From NCBI GenBank assembly GCA_963931925.1, contig OZ007575.1, forward strand, positions 29,113,752 to 29,177,751: a stretch of 64,000 nt of DNA, written 5' to 3'. Position 1 is the stretch's first letter; the number at the start of each line of letters is the position of its first letter. The translations under genes were made by a program, and so were the position numbers. Below are positions 11,387 through 27,669 of the stretch, piece after piece. This stretch comes from Onchidella celtica. Lineage: Eukaryota; Mollusca; Gastropoda; Systellommatophora; Onchidiidae. The notes below the pieces were generated by a model. It was given only the letters and a program-made list of their open reading frames with translations, was not told the origin of the DNA and did not search any database.

Positions 11387-12383
11387 AAAGACAGATGGAG
11401 ATTGTTATTGTATTTAAATTGTGGCTGAAATGTTTCATTATTTGTAAATCTAGAATCAGACTGAGAACTAATAAATGATGAAGCTTACTCCTTTTTTTTT
11501 TTTCAGTATCAATGACTTAAAGTGATTCTATCCATGGGTCATTATAGCATTGATGAAAGTTATTTATTTTCACATGGGAAATCCATGTTGACGAAAATCA
11601 GTTTGTCCTGTGTTTATGTACAGTAGCAGTTGTAAAATTATGACCTAGATTTGTAACTTAAGCCTTCAAGAGATTTTCTTTCCTATCATTCATAAAATTT
11701 TGTTTCACTGCATTTAAAAATCTGCGCGTGATTTTTGGTTGATTTTTACTCGACCAGTAGTAGCCAAACAGATTTATGTAGCTGAAGATTTGATGTCTCA
11801 CTGCCCAAAACAAACAAACCGAAAGGAACATAGAAGTTCAGCAAAAAAAATGACAATAGACAGAATTATCTGGGGCACCTCACATATGTAGAGTAGCACT
11901 ATAAAAAAAAAGCTTAACTTAAATTGAAATGTCCGATTTGTTTTTAAAAGCATCTTGGCATAACGACAGTATTGAAATAAGACTGCTTTCCACTGAGATT
12001 TCTCACTTTCCCCCATCAAATACAAGAAAGTAAATATGAGGGAAAATTTTCCTTAATTTCGCTGTATAAGGAACCCCTCAATTTATGTTTCATAAAACGA
12101 ATGAACCAGAACGTCATTCACTCGTATAACAATATGACACTCCATACTTTGTGTTCACGAAAAAAACTGCCCAGTGTGACCGTTATTGCAAGTTTTACTG
12201 AAAGTTCCCCCCACTAAACATTGTCGCCACATTTTTCTTCTTTTAATTATTGTTGAGGTACAAGGGAGCGCAGCAGTGCAGTTGCCGGCATTGAGAAAAA
12301 TAGGGCTGATGTGATGCTAGCGTGTTGTATAAGGCGTCTAAATAATGATATAGGTAGTGGCTCCTGAAACAGAGCCAACTGGT
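11387..12383. other. Unassigned intergenic DNA
   Basis: AT-rich sequence with homopolymer runs. No gene, RNA or bounded element was recognised. Confidence 0.35.
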
Positions 12384-12540
12384 CTTCCAGGTTAGAGTTT
12401 TGGTGTGGGGCTTCTGCTTCAGCTATTTGTCATGTTTTGTTTTACATGTATTACTTTTTTGTTTTGCATGGAGTAGTTCATTTTTATCTGCTCTGTCTGA
12501 TTCTGTTTGTGAATTCACACCCAACAAAAAAAATCCTAGT
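12384..12540 (+). repeat. SINE body, 3' part (third copy)
   Basis: It matches the 3' half of the SINEs at 13001-13510 and 47719-48180, including CTTCTGCTTCAGCTATT, CTCTGTCTGATTCTG and the CACACCCAACAAAA tail. The tRNA-like head is missing. It lies in inverted orientation to the copy at 13001-13510. Confidence 0.65.
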
Positions 12541-12962
12541 CACTCTTGAGCAAAGCAACGATAATCAGAGGGGGGAAAAGCAGAAAAAAAAAGTAACAAC
12601 AAGAAAAGAAGTCAGCTCTTGCAGAGATTCGAACCCCTCTTACCAACTCGGCAGCACTTAGCATGCCACCAGGTAACCTGAGTAAAAGCGTTACTATGCA
12701 GGATCTCTACTACTGAGGACACGATAACCGATAAGTATTGCTAAAAAAAGAAGACAACCTGGTGCATCATTACCGTAAGAAAACACCATGCATTAGCTAC
12801 TCCGAATCGAGCCGTCTTACCAAGTGAAGAACTTAATTATTTAACAAAACAAGCCAGAATTATGATCTAAAAGAGCTCTTTCTAAATAAAATCATAAAAC
12901 CAAGATTCCATCTGCGAATAAGATCCAGATCTTATCCGCAGACGTTTGCGAATAAGCGTGAC
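12541..12962 (-). repeat. tRNA-like block plus three-arm hairpin module
   Basis: The minus strand of about 12605-12700 reads like a tRNA-derived promoter, with GGTGGCATGCTAAGTG (A-box-like) and GGGGTTCGAATCTC (B-box-like). At 12912-12956 are three arms of the CTGCGAATAAG motif in alternating orientation. Both modules, and the stretch GAGCAAAGCAACGATAATCA next to them, reappear in the same order at about 48780-49460. The two places are therefore copies of one repeat family, probably a second SINE or a composite. Confidence 0.55.
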
Positions 12963-13000
12963 CATTGTAAAAAGGATTTTTTTTGTGTGTGTGTTTAGAT

Positions 13001-13510
13001 GATATTAGTATTACTAGCCAATTTTGTCAGGTGTGAAATCACAGAGAAAGCCAGACAGAGCAAATAAGGATGAACTAAACTTCTATGCAAAGAAAATAGT
13101 AATAAAACAAAACGTGACAAATACTAATAGCTGAAGCAGAAGACCCACAAAATATATTTTCATTAAATACACAACCCAAGCCTGGAGAGATGAAAGTTTC
13201 AGTTCACACTGTCTAAAAGAAATCATAATTTACATGTTCAAAATTTGATTTACATTTTTATTTCCAATTAGCAACTGTCCCGTTCAATGAAAGGAATAAA
13301 TCAAGTGAACAGGAATAATAAAAGAAATAATCTGAAGCAAACTTGTAATGATCAATTTCCCACGATATCAGTTTTGCAAAAGTCCTTCGAAAAAAAAAAG
13401 ATTCTTAATAAATGTACAAAGTTTAAAAAAAAAAACAAACTCCGGTGTGGGATCGAACCCATAGTCGCCAACTGATAACCTCAGATGATAGTCATTGTGC
13501 CACCGCAGAC
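13001..13510 (-). mobile_element. tRNA-derived SINE, 510 bp
   Basis: On the minus strand it starts with GTCTGCGGTGGCACAATGAC (A-box-like), followed by GGGTTCGATCCC (B-box-like) and a T-rich run. A body follows that contains TGAACGGGACAG and ends with TTTCACACCTGACAAAATTGG. The copy at 47719-48180 matches throughout, which defines the ends. It would be transcribed by RNA polymerase III and moved by a partner LINE. The identity of the partner is unknown. Confidence 0.75.
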
Positions 13511-14056
13511 CCCGGTAGGCTGGAGGAACTCTTCCATTGTAGACATCACAAAACCAAGAAACCCCCTACAAAATTAATCACAGGCCAAAGTTCAATTTAT
13601 AGCAGGTATTCGCTGATAAGATTGGCCAACGAGTATTCTGGGATTGAATAGCTGAAAACCAATAGATGTAAAGTGAAGAATCGATTCCATGCAAAAAATA
13701 ATTGATCTTATGGTTTTTGGTCCATTGATGAATTTCTTTTGTGGAAACAAAGATAGTAGATATTGTATCCCGCATCTTTGGTGGAAATAATCTACATTCC
13801 ATAAAGCAATTTTGCGAACTATATTTTGCCAACTGTAGATCTACATGGAAGTTTTAGTCAGTTTCAACTCATGGAAACGTTTGAACAATTGATTATGATT
13901 ATTGTGAACAAAATAGATTTCAATACATTAAAAACCCGTATCATCCGCTGTGTATCACTAAGGCACAGAGATATTGACATATTTGGAGATCTGTGCAGAA
14001 GCAGGCCTGGCGACTAACAGTGATTGCAAACAGTATTACGTGTGTGCTCGATTATA
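13511..14056. other. Unassigned intergenic DNA
   Basis: No gene or element recognised. Confidence 0.35.
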
Positions 14057-14374
14057 TATTAGTTTCCATACATTGGCAGACGGACTTGCTTTTGTGCTGC
14101 TAACCAAGCAAGAACTCGCAATTAAGTACACATACCCTGTTTCGCTTCGATTCTATACATTTCCAGTTGAAATGTGTTCGATTGTTTTCTCTGTTCCATT
14201 TTCTTTCTTTCTTTCTTTTTTTTCTTGAGAAAGGCGAAAATTTAAACATTTTTTGTCTTCTCTTTAGTTTGCTTTGTATCGTTTGGGTATTATTTCTCAT
14301 GCGGGGCTTCGCTACATACAACTTTTTCTTTTTGCCCAATTTTGACATTGCTTATAGGCCCACTTATAGCCCTG
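14057..14374. mobile_element. Small hAT-type MITE, left end missing
   Basis: It is homologous to 14983-15286. The right end, read inward, is CAGGGCTATAAG followed by a second TATAAG and then CAATGTCAAAATTGGGC. A terminal CAGGG is typical of hAT ends. The left TIR is absent, so this is a truncated copy. Confidence 0.6.
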
Positions 14375-14759
14375 CTGCGACCCCACAGTTTTTCTGTGGT
14401 TTTTATAATAATTAATATTTAGCCTAAATAAAGCTGAATGACTTAATCAAGAGAGATTGTGAAACGAAACGGATGAATATAAAACAATGGGCATGCAAAC
14501 GATTGAAAGTGTAATATAGCCTACTGATGCTGTTAAATAAATAGGCCTACAAGATATTCGCCGCGCTGCTGCATATTGGTAGCAAGATTGCAAATTGCAA
14601 GAAATGTCTGTAGTGTGTGCATGTGTGTAAGAGGATCAACGAGAAAGATGTAGTTGACCAAAAAAAAAAGGGGGGGGGGTGTGTTATCCACGGAGCTCTC
14701 TATGTTATGGTGTCGGCGGCATAGCTCTATGCAGTTATTAATCGAAAGGAAGCGCATAT

Positions 14760-14823
14760 TTGTACGGATAATGCACTGTCCATATCCGTACAACATGTTA
14801 TGGACAGTGCATTATCCGTACAA
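14760..14823. repeat. Perfect 25 bp inverted repeat, 14 nt loop
   Basis: The left arm is 14760-14784 and begins TTGTACGGATAATGCACTGT. The right arm, 14799-14823, is its exact reverse complement. The motif GTACGGATA(A/T)AATGCAC-like recurs at 15521-15538 and, with changes, at 15775-15825, so it is part of a local repeat family. No gene is adjacent. Confidence 0.8.
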
Positions 14824-14982
14824 TGCACACAATTCGATGACGTAGAACACACACCGGAATACTATATTACTGACCTTGTTAATTTGCATAGTTTTTAAAA
14901 ATATGAATCGGCTTAGTAGCAAAACAATCCGACTTCTGCTCGGAGATTGCGTAATCTGTGCTAATAATAATTACGAGGATAT

Positions 14983-15286
14983 CAGGGCTATAAGCAAAGT
15001 CAAAATTGGGCAAAAAGAAAAGGTTGGATCTAGCTTCCATGCATTTGGCGGACGGACGTGCTTTGGTGCTGCTAACGAAGCAAGAACTCGCATCTAAGTA
15101 AACTGTTTCACTTCGTTCCTGTTGAAGTCTTTTATTGTTCGTTTTTTTCACTTGAAAAAGGCGAAAGCCGAAAATTTTGTGTATTTTCTGTTTTCTCTTT
15201 AGTTTGCTTTGTATTGTTTGGGTTTTATTTCTCTCGCGGGGTTTTGCAACATACAACCTTTTCTTTTTGCCCAATTTTGACTTTGC
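14983..15286. mobile_element. Small hAT-type MITE with ~33 bp TIRs
   Basis: The left end is CAGGGCTATAAGCAAAGTCA and continues AAATTGGGCAAAAAG. The right end at about 15253-15286 is its inverse, without the outer CAGGGCTATAA part. CTAATAATAATTA is found at 14961-14973 and again at 15286-15298, flanking the element. In such AT-rich DNA this may be chance. Two more copies are at 14057-14374 and 43527-43692. Confidence 0.65.
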
Positions 15287-15316
15287 TAATAATAATTATT
15301 CTCCTTGAGTGTACGT

Positions 15317-15462
15317 CGATCACCAATGGCTACCCCAACCCCTTTTCGCCTGATTAGTCAATCTGACTACCGCCCATTGATACAAACTGACTAGACCCTC
15401 ACGCCCCCAGGTCTATCTGACTATTCCATGCGTTGTCACTTTAAATTCGTGAACACCATACC
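15317..15462 (+). repeat. Dispersed repeat block shared with 52514-52653
   Basis: About 120 bp are nearly identical in the two places, including CCCATTGATACAAACTGACT and ACCCTCACGCCCCCAGG. In the second place the block is inside a TIR element. Here no TIRs are visible. Confidence 0.65.
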
Positions 15463-16394
15463 GGTACCAAGTTTTGTTTCAGCAAACCTTCACCAGTCGC
15501 GCTTTTTGGTAAACATGATGTACGGATATAATGCACCACAGAATAAATATAACAGTCTGTGATGCACATGGAGCTATTAATAACACATCCGTGAAAAGAT
15601 AGACAGAACAGCGCTGGCTAGGCCCTATCTATTACATGTACAATACTGTACGGAGCGGCCTTGCGCTGCCGTGCCTTGCCCTACTTGTTCCGCCATCTTG
15701 GGGTTTCAATTGTTCGCGGCTCGCGGGGCAAGCGAAGAGGGCTGTGCGGACTCCAGTTTTATAGTACCTCCATGGTGATGCACTGTCCATATCTATACAA
15801 CATGTTGTACGGATAAAATACACTTCCTAATCGAAATCGCCAGTTACGTTAAAAAATGAACTGCGAATACGAGACGGAAGTGCTGTTGTTTGTTACAATT
15901 AAGTCAGTGTAGATCTAGTTGATCCCGAAACTTCATACTTTTATTTATGTGGATCCGACGTATCCTTCTTAAGAAAAAAAAAATGAAACAAAACATGCAT
16001 TCGATCTAGATCTAGACTGTATTACGCCATTGTAAATAGATTACATAATTTACTCACATTGCACTTGTATCAAAATACGTCCAGTGATTATCCTTGCAAA
16101 CCATCAGTCAGAGTCAGCCATACAACTATCTAGGATCTAGAATCTAGATCTAGATTCTGGGTCTAGACTAGCTCTAGATCTAGCTCAAGAATTTAGGCAT
16201 CTAATCTAGGTCCCCTCTGAGACCCTCGATCTAGAAATCTAGATCTGGGTCTAGAAACTAGAATAGAACTATTCTGGTAGTGGTACAGTGCTGTAAGACA
16301 GTCAGGTAAGAAGCAAAGTTACATTTTCGTATGAAACTAGGGCAGGAAAAGTTAAGTGGTGAAGAGTCAGAGAACAAGCAGTCTTAATTCTATA
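15463..16394. other. Intergenic, CTAGATCTAG-rich
   Basis: It holds copies of the GTACGGATA motif (15521 and 15812) and a dense patch of short CTAGATCT palindromes at about 15995-16260. No gene was recognised. Confidence 0.45.
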
Positions 16395-17973
16395 CAGTCG
16401 ACATTGCTTAACATGGTGTTCGGGGGACATAGGCTACTAATTAATATATAACATCACACTATCCATCAAATCATGTTACGAATAGATCTAGCTAGGTAAA
16501 CTGTGATTTTTTTTTTTTTAAAGGAGGGAACTGGGAAGGGGTTTTTTGTTTGTGTAGGGCTAGAGTCTACATGTATTACTATTAGGGTGTGTGAAGGGTT
16601 ACTGTTTAAAAAATGTACATATTTATTCAAAGTGATGGTAGGCTAGCCTATATGAAACATTTTAAAAGAGAATGCTCTGTTTCATTATAACCAAGACTGG
16701 CAATAATACTTTACTAGATCTATCTAGATAAAAACTGAAAGTCAACATAAAGACATCAAACCCAAAGAGACACTATACATGTACCGTACATGTAGTGCTG
16801 GATCCAGACCTCCCATCTACATGATGGTATCTCGTGTATAATGCGTGATGGTATCTTGTGTATAATCATAATGCGATCCCTGACTTTGTAAGACCAGGGT
16901 AGGTGTATGTGAAACAGTTTCGACAGAGCTGATTAAAATTTAAAGCTAATATTGACGTTAATTCTTTTAAAGCAGTCTGGTCAGCCCAATCTGACATTTC
17001 ATGTCATGTTCAGAAAATTGCGTTAATGGACGTCTAACACCTATTATTAGACAAGTCCCCCTCCCTTCTTCACCCGACAGAGGAAAAAAAAATGCTTAGC
17101 ATGAGCTGGTCACACTCGCATCAAGTAGCACTGAGCCTAAACTAACACGATAAACATCGTCCATCTATGGTGACCGAGTGAGCTTGGTATTTGACACTTT
17201 GTAGCACTGAGCCTAAACTAACAAAATAAACACTGCCCATTTCCATTGACCGAGTGAGCTTGGCATTTGACACCTTTGTAGGCTTTCTGGCGCTGACTGT
17301 CTTTGCTCCGTGCCCCGTGAAAACGATTGAATCTCTATTGCGTAGTTAAAAAAAAAAAGTAAAAAAATTGTGGCCACGCCTGTTACGGTCCCTTCACATG
17401 GGTAACCCGTTTGCTCTTTCTCCCTATCGCAACCTCCCCTTTCAGTGCCTGACATGAGTAAAATCAGTGGCCCTGTGAATCTTATGACATCTGATGTACA
17501 TCATTTACTATTATACTGCATTATCGATCCACCTGATGAATAAGACATGGCAACATATTTGAGCTTGCATGAGTGCTAGGGATCGGTGATGCCAGCAGAA
17601 TAAAATTTGTAAAATCCTACACTCATGGACAAAGCGACGTACACATGGCGCCTTGGGTGCACGCTGGGTAGGTGACATTTATAACTAACAGGTGTAAGCA
17701 TGGTGAGGCAGACACAGATCAATGGCAGGTATGAGCTGTTGCAAAACATCGATTACAAAAGATGACAGCTTGCACTTGACCATGGCACACATTAGGAAAA
17801 TCATGCTAAGCATTTTTTTTCCACTGTCGGTCTTGAAAACGAGATCGCACAAAGAGTAAAGACGGATTCTATGATGTCATTCTAAGCGTTTTTTTGCATT
17901 GGGAAAGGGATAAAAGAAAAACATCACACAAAAAGATCACATAAAGCGACTTCATTTTATGTTGAGTCGACTG
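16395..17973. mobile_element. Tc1/mariner- or pogo-like element, non-coding
   Basis: The ends are CAGTCGACATTGC at left and, read inward at right, CAGTCGACTCAAC. Both are flanked by TA (16393-16394 and 17974-17975), as expected of Tc1/mariner/pogo. The length is 1.58 kb. No transposase was recognised in it. It includes a tandem duplication at 17125-17277 and several AGATCT and ACATGTA patches. The outer TIR match is only about 9 bp, so the call is moderate. Confidence 0.5.
17125..17277. repeat. Two-copy tandem repeat, 76-77 bp unit
   Basis: The units are 17125-17200 and 17201-17277. Each starts GTAGCACTGAGCCTAAACTA and contains GACCGAGTGAGCTTGG. About ten positions differ. Confidence 0.85.
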
Positions 17974-17987
17974 TATTCATAAATAGC

Positions 17988-19797
17988 ACTAGCTGAGGTC
18001 CCGGCATTACCCGAGATAAAGTGTTTAAGAGTTTCCATTCTAGGTGTGCCTCACCTTGCCCGTTCCTTAAAGTTTATCAGATAATTTATATGTTTCTAAA
18101 TAAGTCTTACTACTGCATTCCCCTTGCGTATTAGTGCCCCATGCACCCTGCTAACATTTGAGGCAAATTTTGTCATGAAAAAGCAGTAATCTGTGCCGTC
18201 TTGTCCCTATCAACCTTCGATTAAGGAGGAGGGTTCTGTGGTCTGTTGTGTAGCAGATGAAAGAAATTAGGGCTAATTCAGTAACTGACATGTTAACATT
18301 AAACAACAGGCAATGTCAACTCAGCATAGATGGTCTAGCGTCAGGAAGTGATGATGTCACGGGCTCAAGTGTTCATGGAAAAGAAAGGATCGGGGGGTGA
18401 AATCAGTGACAAAAAACAAATTTTAAAAAATGCTTTCCCATCATTTCAAGATTCGAAATGTAAAAAAAGAACCTTCCGCAGGTCAAAAGGAAGGCACGTG
18501 TAAAATTTGATGCAAATCCGGGGAGGATGAGTCGCAACTGGTTCCTGATAGAAATCGTGGACATTTTTTTTATTATAGTAATAAGTAAATAGCATTACAG
18601 CCCAGAACTTGAACTGTGGGCCCTATTTACGCAGGTGATATGGAAAAGAATTGAACATTTTTTGTTGTAATAGTAATATAATTTTGTACAAATGGCTGCA
18701 CGTTATATTTGATGAGATATTTTATGAGTCATAAATTTTATGGTGTTCATGTTCAAAGATAAGTGGAGAAAGTTTGGGGCGTTTGTATTAGTTTAAATCG
18801 TCCTATGAAGGAAAAGAAACTGATGATGCTGTTTTTACAATATGATTTTTTAATGTTTAATTATTTTCAGTCGGAATTTATCATAATTTGGTGTTTGGTT
18901 ATCAAATTGTTAATCGCGTGATGGGTAATAGCAGCATTTTTTGCTGTGTTAAAGATGATGCATTTTTGACATTCGAGTTGCACTGATGTAATGATTTCCC
19001 TTTTAAGGCCACTTTAACTTTAAGTCAGTCTCAGTTGGTGATAAAATGGAAATTTTAAGAAAAAAATGTATAAACATAGATCACTTGTTCTTAACATTAT
19101 ACACCTACATGAAGAGTTTAGTTCAAGGCCTGGGTTAAGTCACATTTGAGTTATTTCAAGAAAAAGTCAAAAAACTTTGGACTTTTATTAAGCTTCTTCT
19201 TGCATTGGTGTGGCCTACTTTCAAATCAAACTTTTTTAGTGCTGGTTAATGATAGTAGGATGATGTTACTACAAATAGATAGCCTCTATATATAGTTTCC
19301 ACTGATATGCGCAAAATTTTAGCAGAATCTATACTATATATATTTGTGGACTTGAGATTTTTCGTTGCTAAAGGCTTCTGAACCACTTAACACTCAGACT
19401 TCAAATTTTATATGGTGCATCAGAATGGATGTAAGGGTGCACAGTTTTTAATAGAAGTCTCAAATCGGTGTAGTTTTTTTTATTGGAAATTTATTGTTTC
19501 GCCATCATTTAGAGCTACTTCGAGTCATAGTTCGCCATTTTAAGGTTTCGTTATCACTTCCTGCGATGTGTTCACTATCAAACACACTAACCCGTGCGCA
19601 AATCATGCTGTTGTATGGGATGCGCAGGGTGTCAACTCACAAAGGCAGAGCAGTAAGACTTATTTAAAAACAAACAAACAAAAATAAAATCAACAAATAG
19701 GAACAGGCCAGGTGAAGCAGGTCCACAATAACCACCCAGAACTGAAACCAATATTCAAACCGATTTATCCCAGGCAGGGCCGGGGACCTCAGCTAGT
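17988..19797. mobile_element. TIR element, ACTAGCTGAGGTC family, 1.8 kb
   Basis: The left end is ACTAGCTGAGGTCCCGGCAT, continuing TACCCGAGATAAA. The right end (19764-19797) is its inverse with one extra C and a few changes. It begins only 14 bp after the preceding element. The motif TGAGGTACCCGGCATTGCC at 61473 and its relative at 61879 belong to the same family. No open frame of transposase size is present. Confidence 0.6.
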
Positions 19798-20961
19798 ATA
19801 ACATAAATCTGTTCTTCAGTTAATCTCCTCATATATATGAGTAAGCCCATTGTTTACTGAATAGGCTTATTCATGGATCATTTTCCTGTTCAAGGTGAAC
19901 ACAGTTCAGTGTTTCACCCTGTTTTACAGTGTAGAATTTATAAGAAAAACAAAAAATGCTGGTCTAATCATCATGTTTTACAATGGGGTGGAGAGAGAGA
20001 GGAGCAGGAGAGAGATTGGGGCATAGAAAGAGAGGGGTAGAGAGAGAGACGGGAGACAGAGATGTGGATGGGCAGATGTAGAGAGAGGAGAGAGACATTG
20101 TGGAGGGACTGATAGAGGGATAGGGGAGGGGTGAGGAGAAATGATGAAGGGTTTGTGAGAGAAGTGGGAGGGAGAGAAAGAGAGAGAGAGAGAGGAGGTG
20201 GTAGGAAGGGATAGGAGGTTGGGGAGACAGAGAAGGAGTGGTGAAGGGAGAGAAAGGGAGGGGGAAATCAGATTTTCTCTTGTAATTGATCTCCTTACTC
20301 CATCTGTGCATCATCATGCAGATCATAAGCAGAGACAAAAATGTTCAAAATTCCCAAAATGTCCTGGCAGACCGTAGGTGAAAAGTCTTTTTCTTTTCAA
20401 GGACCTCAGATTTGGAATTCTTTGCCTCAGTCTTTGAGAGAGAGATTGAAAACTGCATGAGTTTTAACATCAGTTGCAAAGTTACCTTTTTACACTCTGG
20501 ATTTCCATGAATAGTTTTGTTTTTTCTTTTTGTTTATTAAATAATTTGTCTGCGTGGTGTGTATGATTCAGTATAAGTATGAAAAAATGATGTAAAATGC
20601 TTTGGGCCTGGTTGTTAACAGGATGGAGCACTACATAAATGCTATGTGTTATTATTATCATTAAAAAGATATTGTGTCAGTAAGATTAAGAAAGTGCACA
20701 AAGGAGAAGTGCAGGTTGTAAATATAATGCAGCCTAAAATGCACAAATAATGCAAGTTTTAATCATGGCAAGTTGCTGACAAACATTTGTAGCTCAGACC
20801 CCAAGTTTTCATTGTGACAAAATTTTTGTTCAATAGTTATGCACTTGACTTGATTAGCATTCATTTGTCTTACTAACTAGTGTGTTATTATTGTAGACAT
20901 GTTACCCACGAGAATTGACTAAACAATAGTTTTTTATCTGTTCAGCTCAACTAAACTACAC
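19798..20961. other. Intergenic upstream of LIX1, purine-rich tract
   Basis: 19985-20270 is an imperfect GA-rich (purine) tract of low complexity. The long frame that can be read from its complement is compositional, not a gene. The remainder is AT-rich and may include the LIX1 promoter, but no core element is clear. Confidence 0.5.
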
Positions 20962-21071
20962 GTGCTCATGACTCCTGTATGTATTATCTCACCAGAGCAT
21001 TCTTCATGTAGCCAGTTCAAAGCAAATCCAGTTCTTTGTCCATTGCATACTAGAGAAAAAATAACATCAAA

Positions 21072-26767
<5,696 letters not shown>

Positions 26768-27053
26768 CTATTTCATGCTTTTGTTTCATTGTTGAAGACA
26801 AGGGTGGCAGTGAAGGCTTCAGTTTCCACTCACTTTCAATTAGCTATGCAGTCAGGATTGTAGTAATTGAAACTGCATACTTTCCACATATCAGTCCTTA
26901 AATCAGTGATGATTTTTTTCATTAGTTCATCATCATTGTGTCTGTGACCTTGACAAAAAAAATTCACCATTTCAAATGTTTGGCAGATATTCAAGTTACT
27001 ATCACATGAAAGTAACCAGTGTAAATTCTTATGAATTGGGCAAATCAGTGGAT
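26768..27053 (+). other. LIX1 3' UTR
   Basis: Non-coding sequence after the LIX1 stop, up to the next MITE. No poly(A) signal in this part. Confidence 0.5.
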
Positions 27054-27604
27054 GCATATATGTGAGTGTGCATGAGAAAACCCACAATATGTCGAGAGAC
27101 CTGATTTTGAGAAAAACGTCTTTGAAGTGAAAATATGGGTCCGACACAAATTTCCAACTTGGCTGTTGTTTAGGGGACTGTGGCATGTTGCAGGGTAAAC
27201 TGTAGACGAGCAGTGAACACTACTCACTATGATCTCTATAAAGGCTTTGTAATTACACTACGGTCTTCTAACAAGATCCAAAAACTTCTGACTTGGCTGT
27301 CGTTTAGGGGACCGTGGCATGTTACAGGGTAAACTGTAGATGAGCAGTGAACATTACTCACTATGATCTCTATAACGGCTTAGTTGTTAGGCTACGGTCT
27401 CCTAACAGCAATCACTCCAATATTAATGGGTCAATTAGCTATTGCCACTTTTAGGATTAAATGCCGTTTTCTCAAAATCTTGTTTTAGGGGGGTCACTGA
27501 CTTCAACTTATCAGCAATGTCTTGTCTTTTATTATGTGTACAGAACTCAAAATGTCATGTTTGCGACTTATTGTGGGTTTTCTCATGCACACTCGCATAT
27601 ATGT
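27054..27604. mobile_element. MITE-like element, long TIRs (copy B)
   Basis: The ends are about 40 bp inverted repeats. The left starts GCATATATGTGAGTGTGCAT and goes on through GAGAAAACCCACAATA; the right is its inverse. The inner module at 27157-27290 is repeated in tandem at 27291-27412 (period 134 bp) and is homologous to the interior of the element at 276-980. It lies between the LIX1 stop and the AATAAA at 27664, so it may be part of the LIX1 3' UTR. Confidence 0.7.
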
Positions 27605-27663
27605 AGTGTCTTGTTTGCTCTGCGTGGAAGCATGTAGAGACACTTGTCAAAGTTGTAATCTTA

Positions 27664-27669
27664 AATAAA
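27664..27669 (+). terminator. Candidate poly(A) signal of LIX1
   Basis: AATAAA, the first good signal after the LIX1 stop that I see. It is about 900 bases downstream. Its use is inferred. Confidence 0.35.

Noticed and set aside
19964-20338. 124-residue frame rich in Ser, Pro and Leu on the minus strand
   Set aside because: It is the complement of a purine-rich low-complexity tract; the composition explains it.
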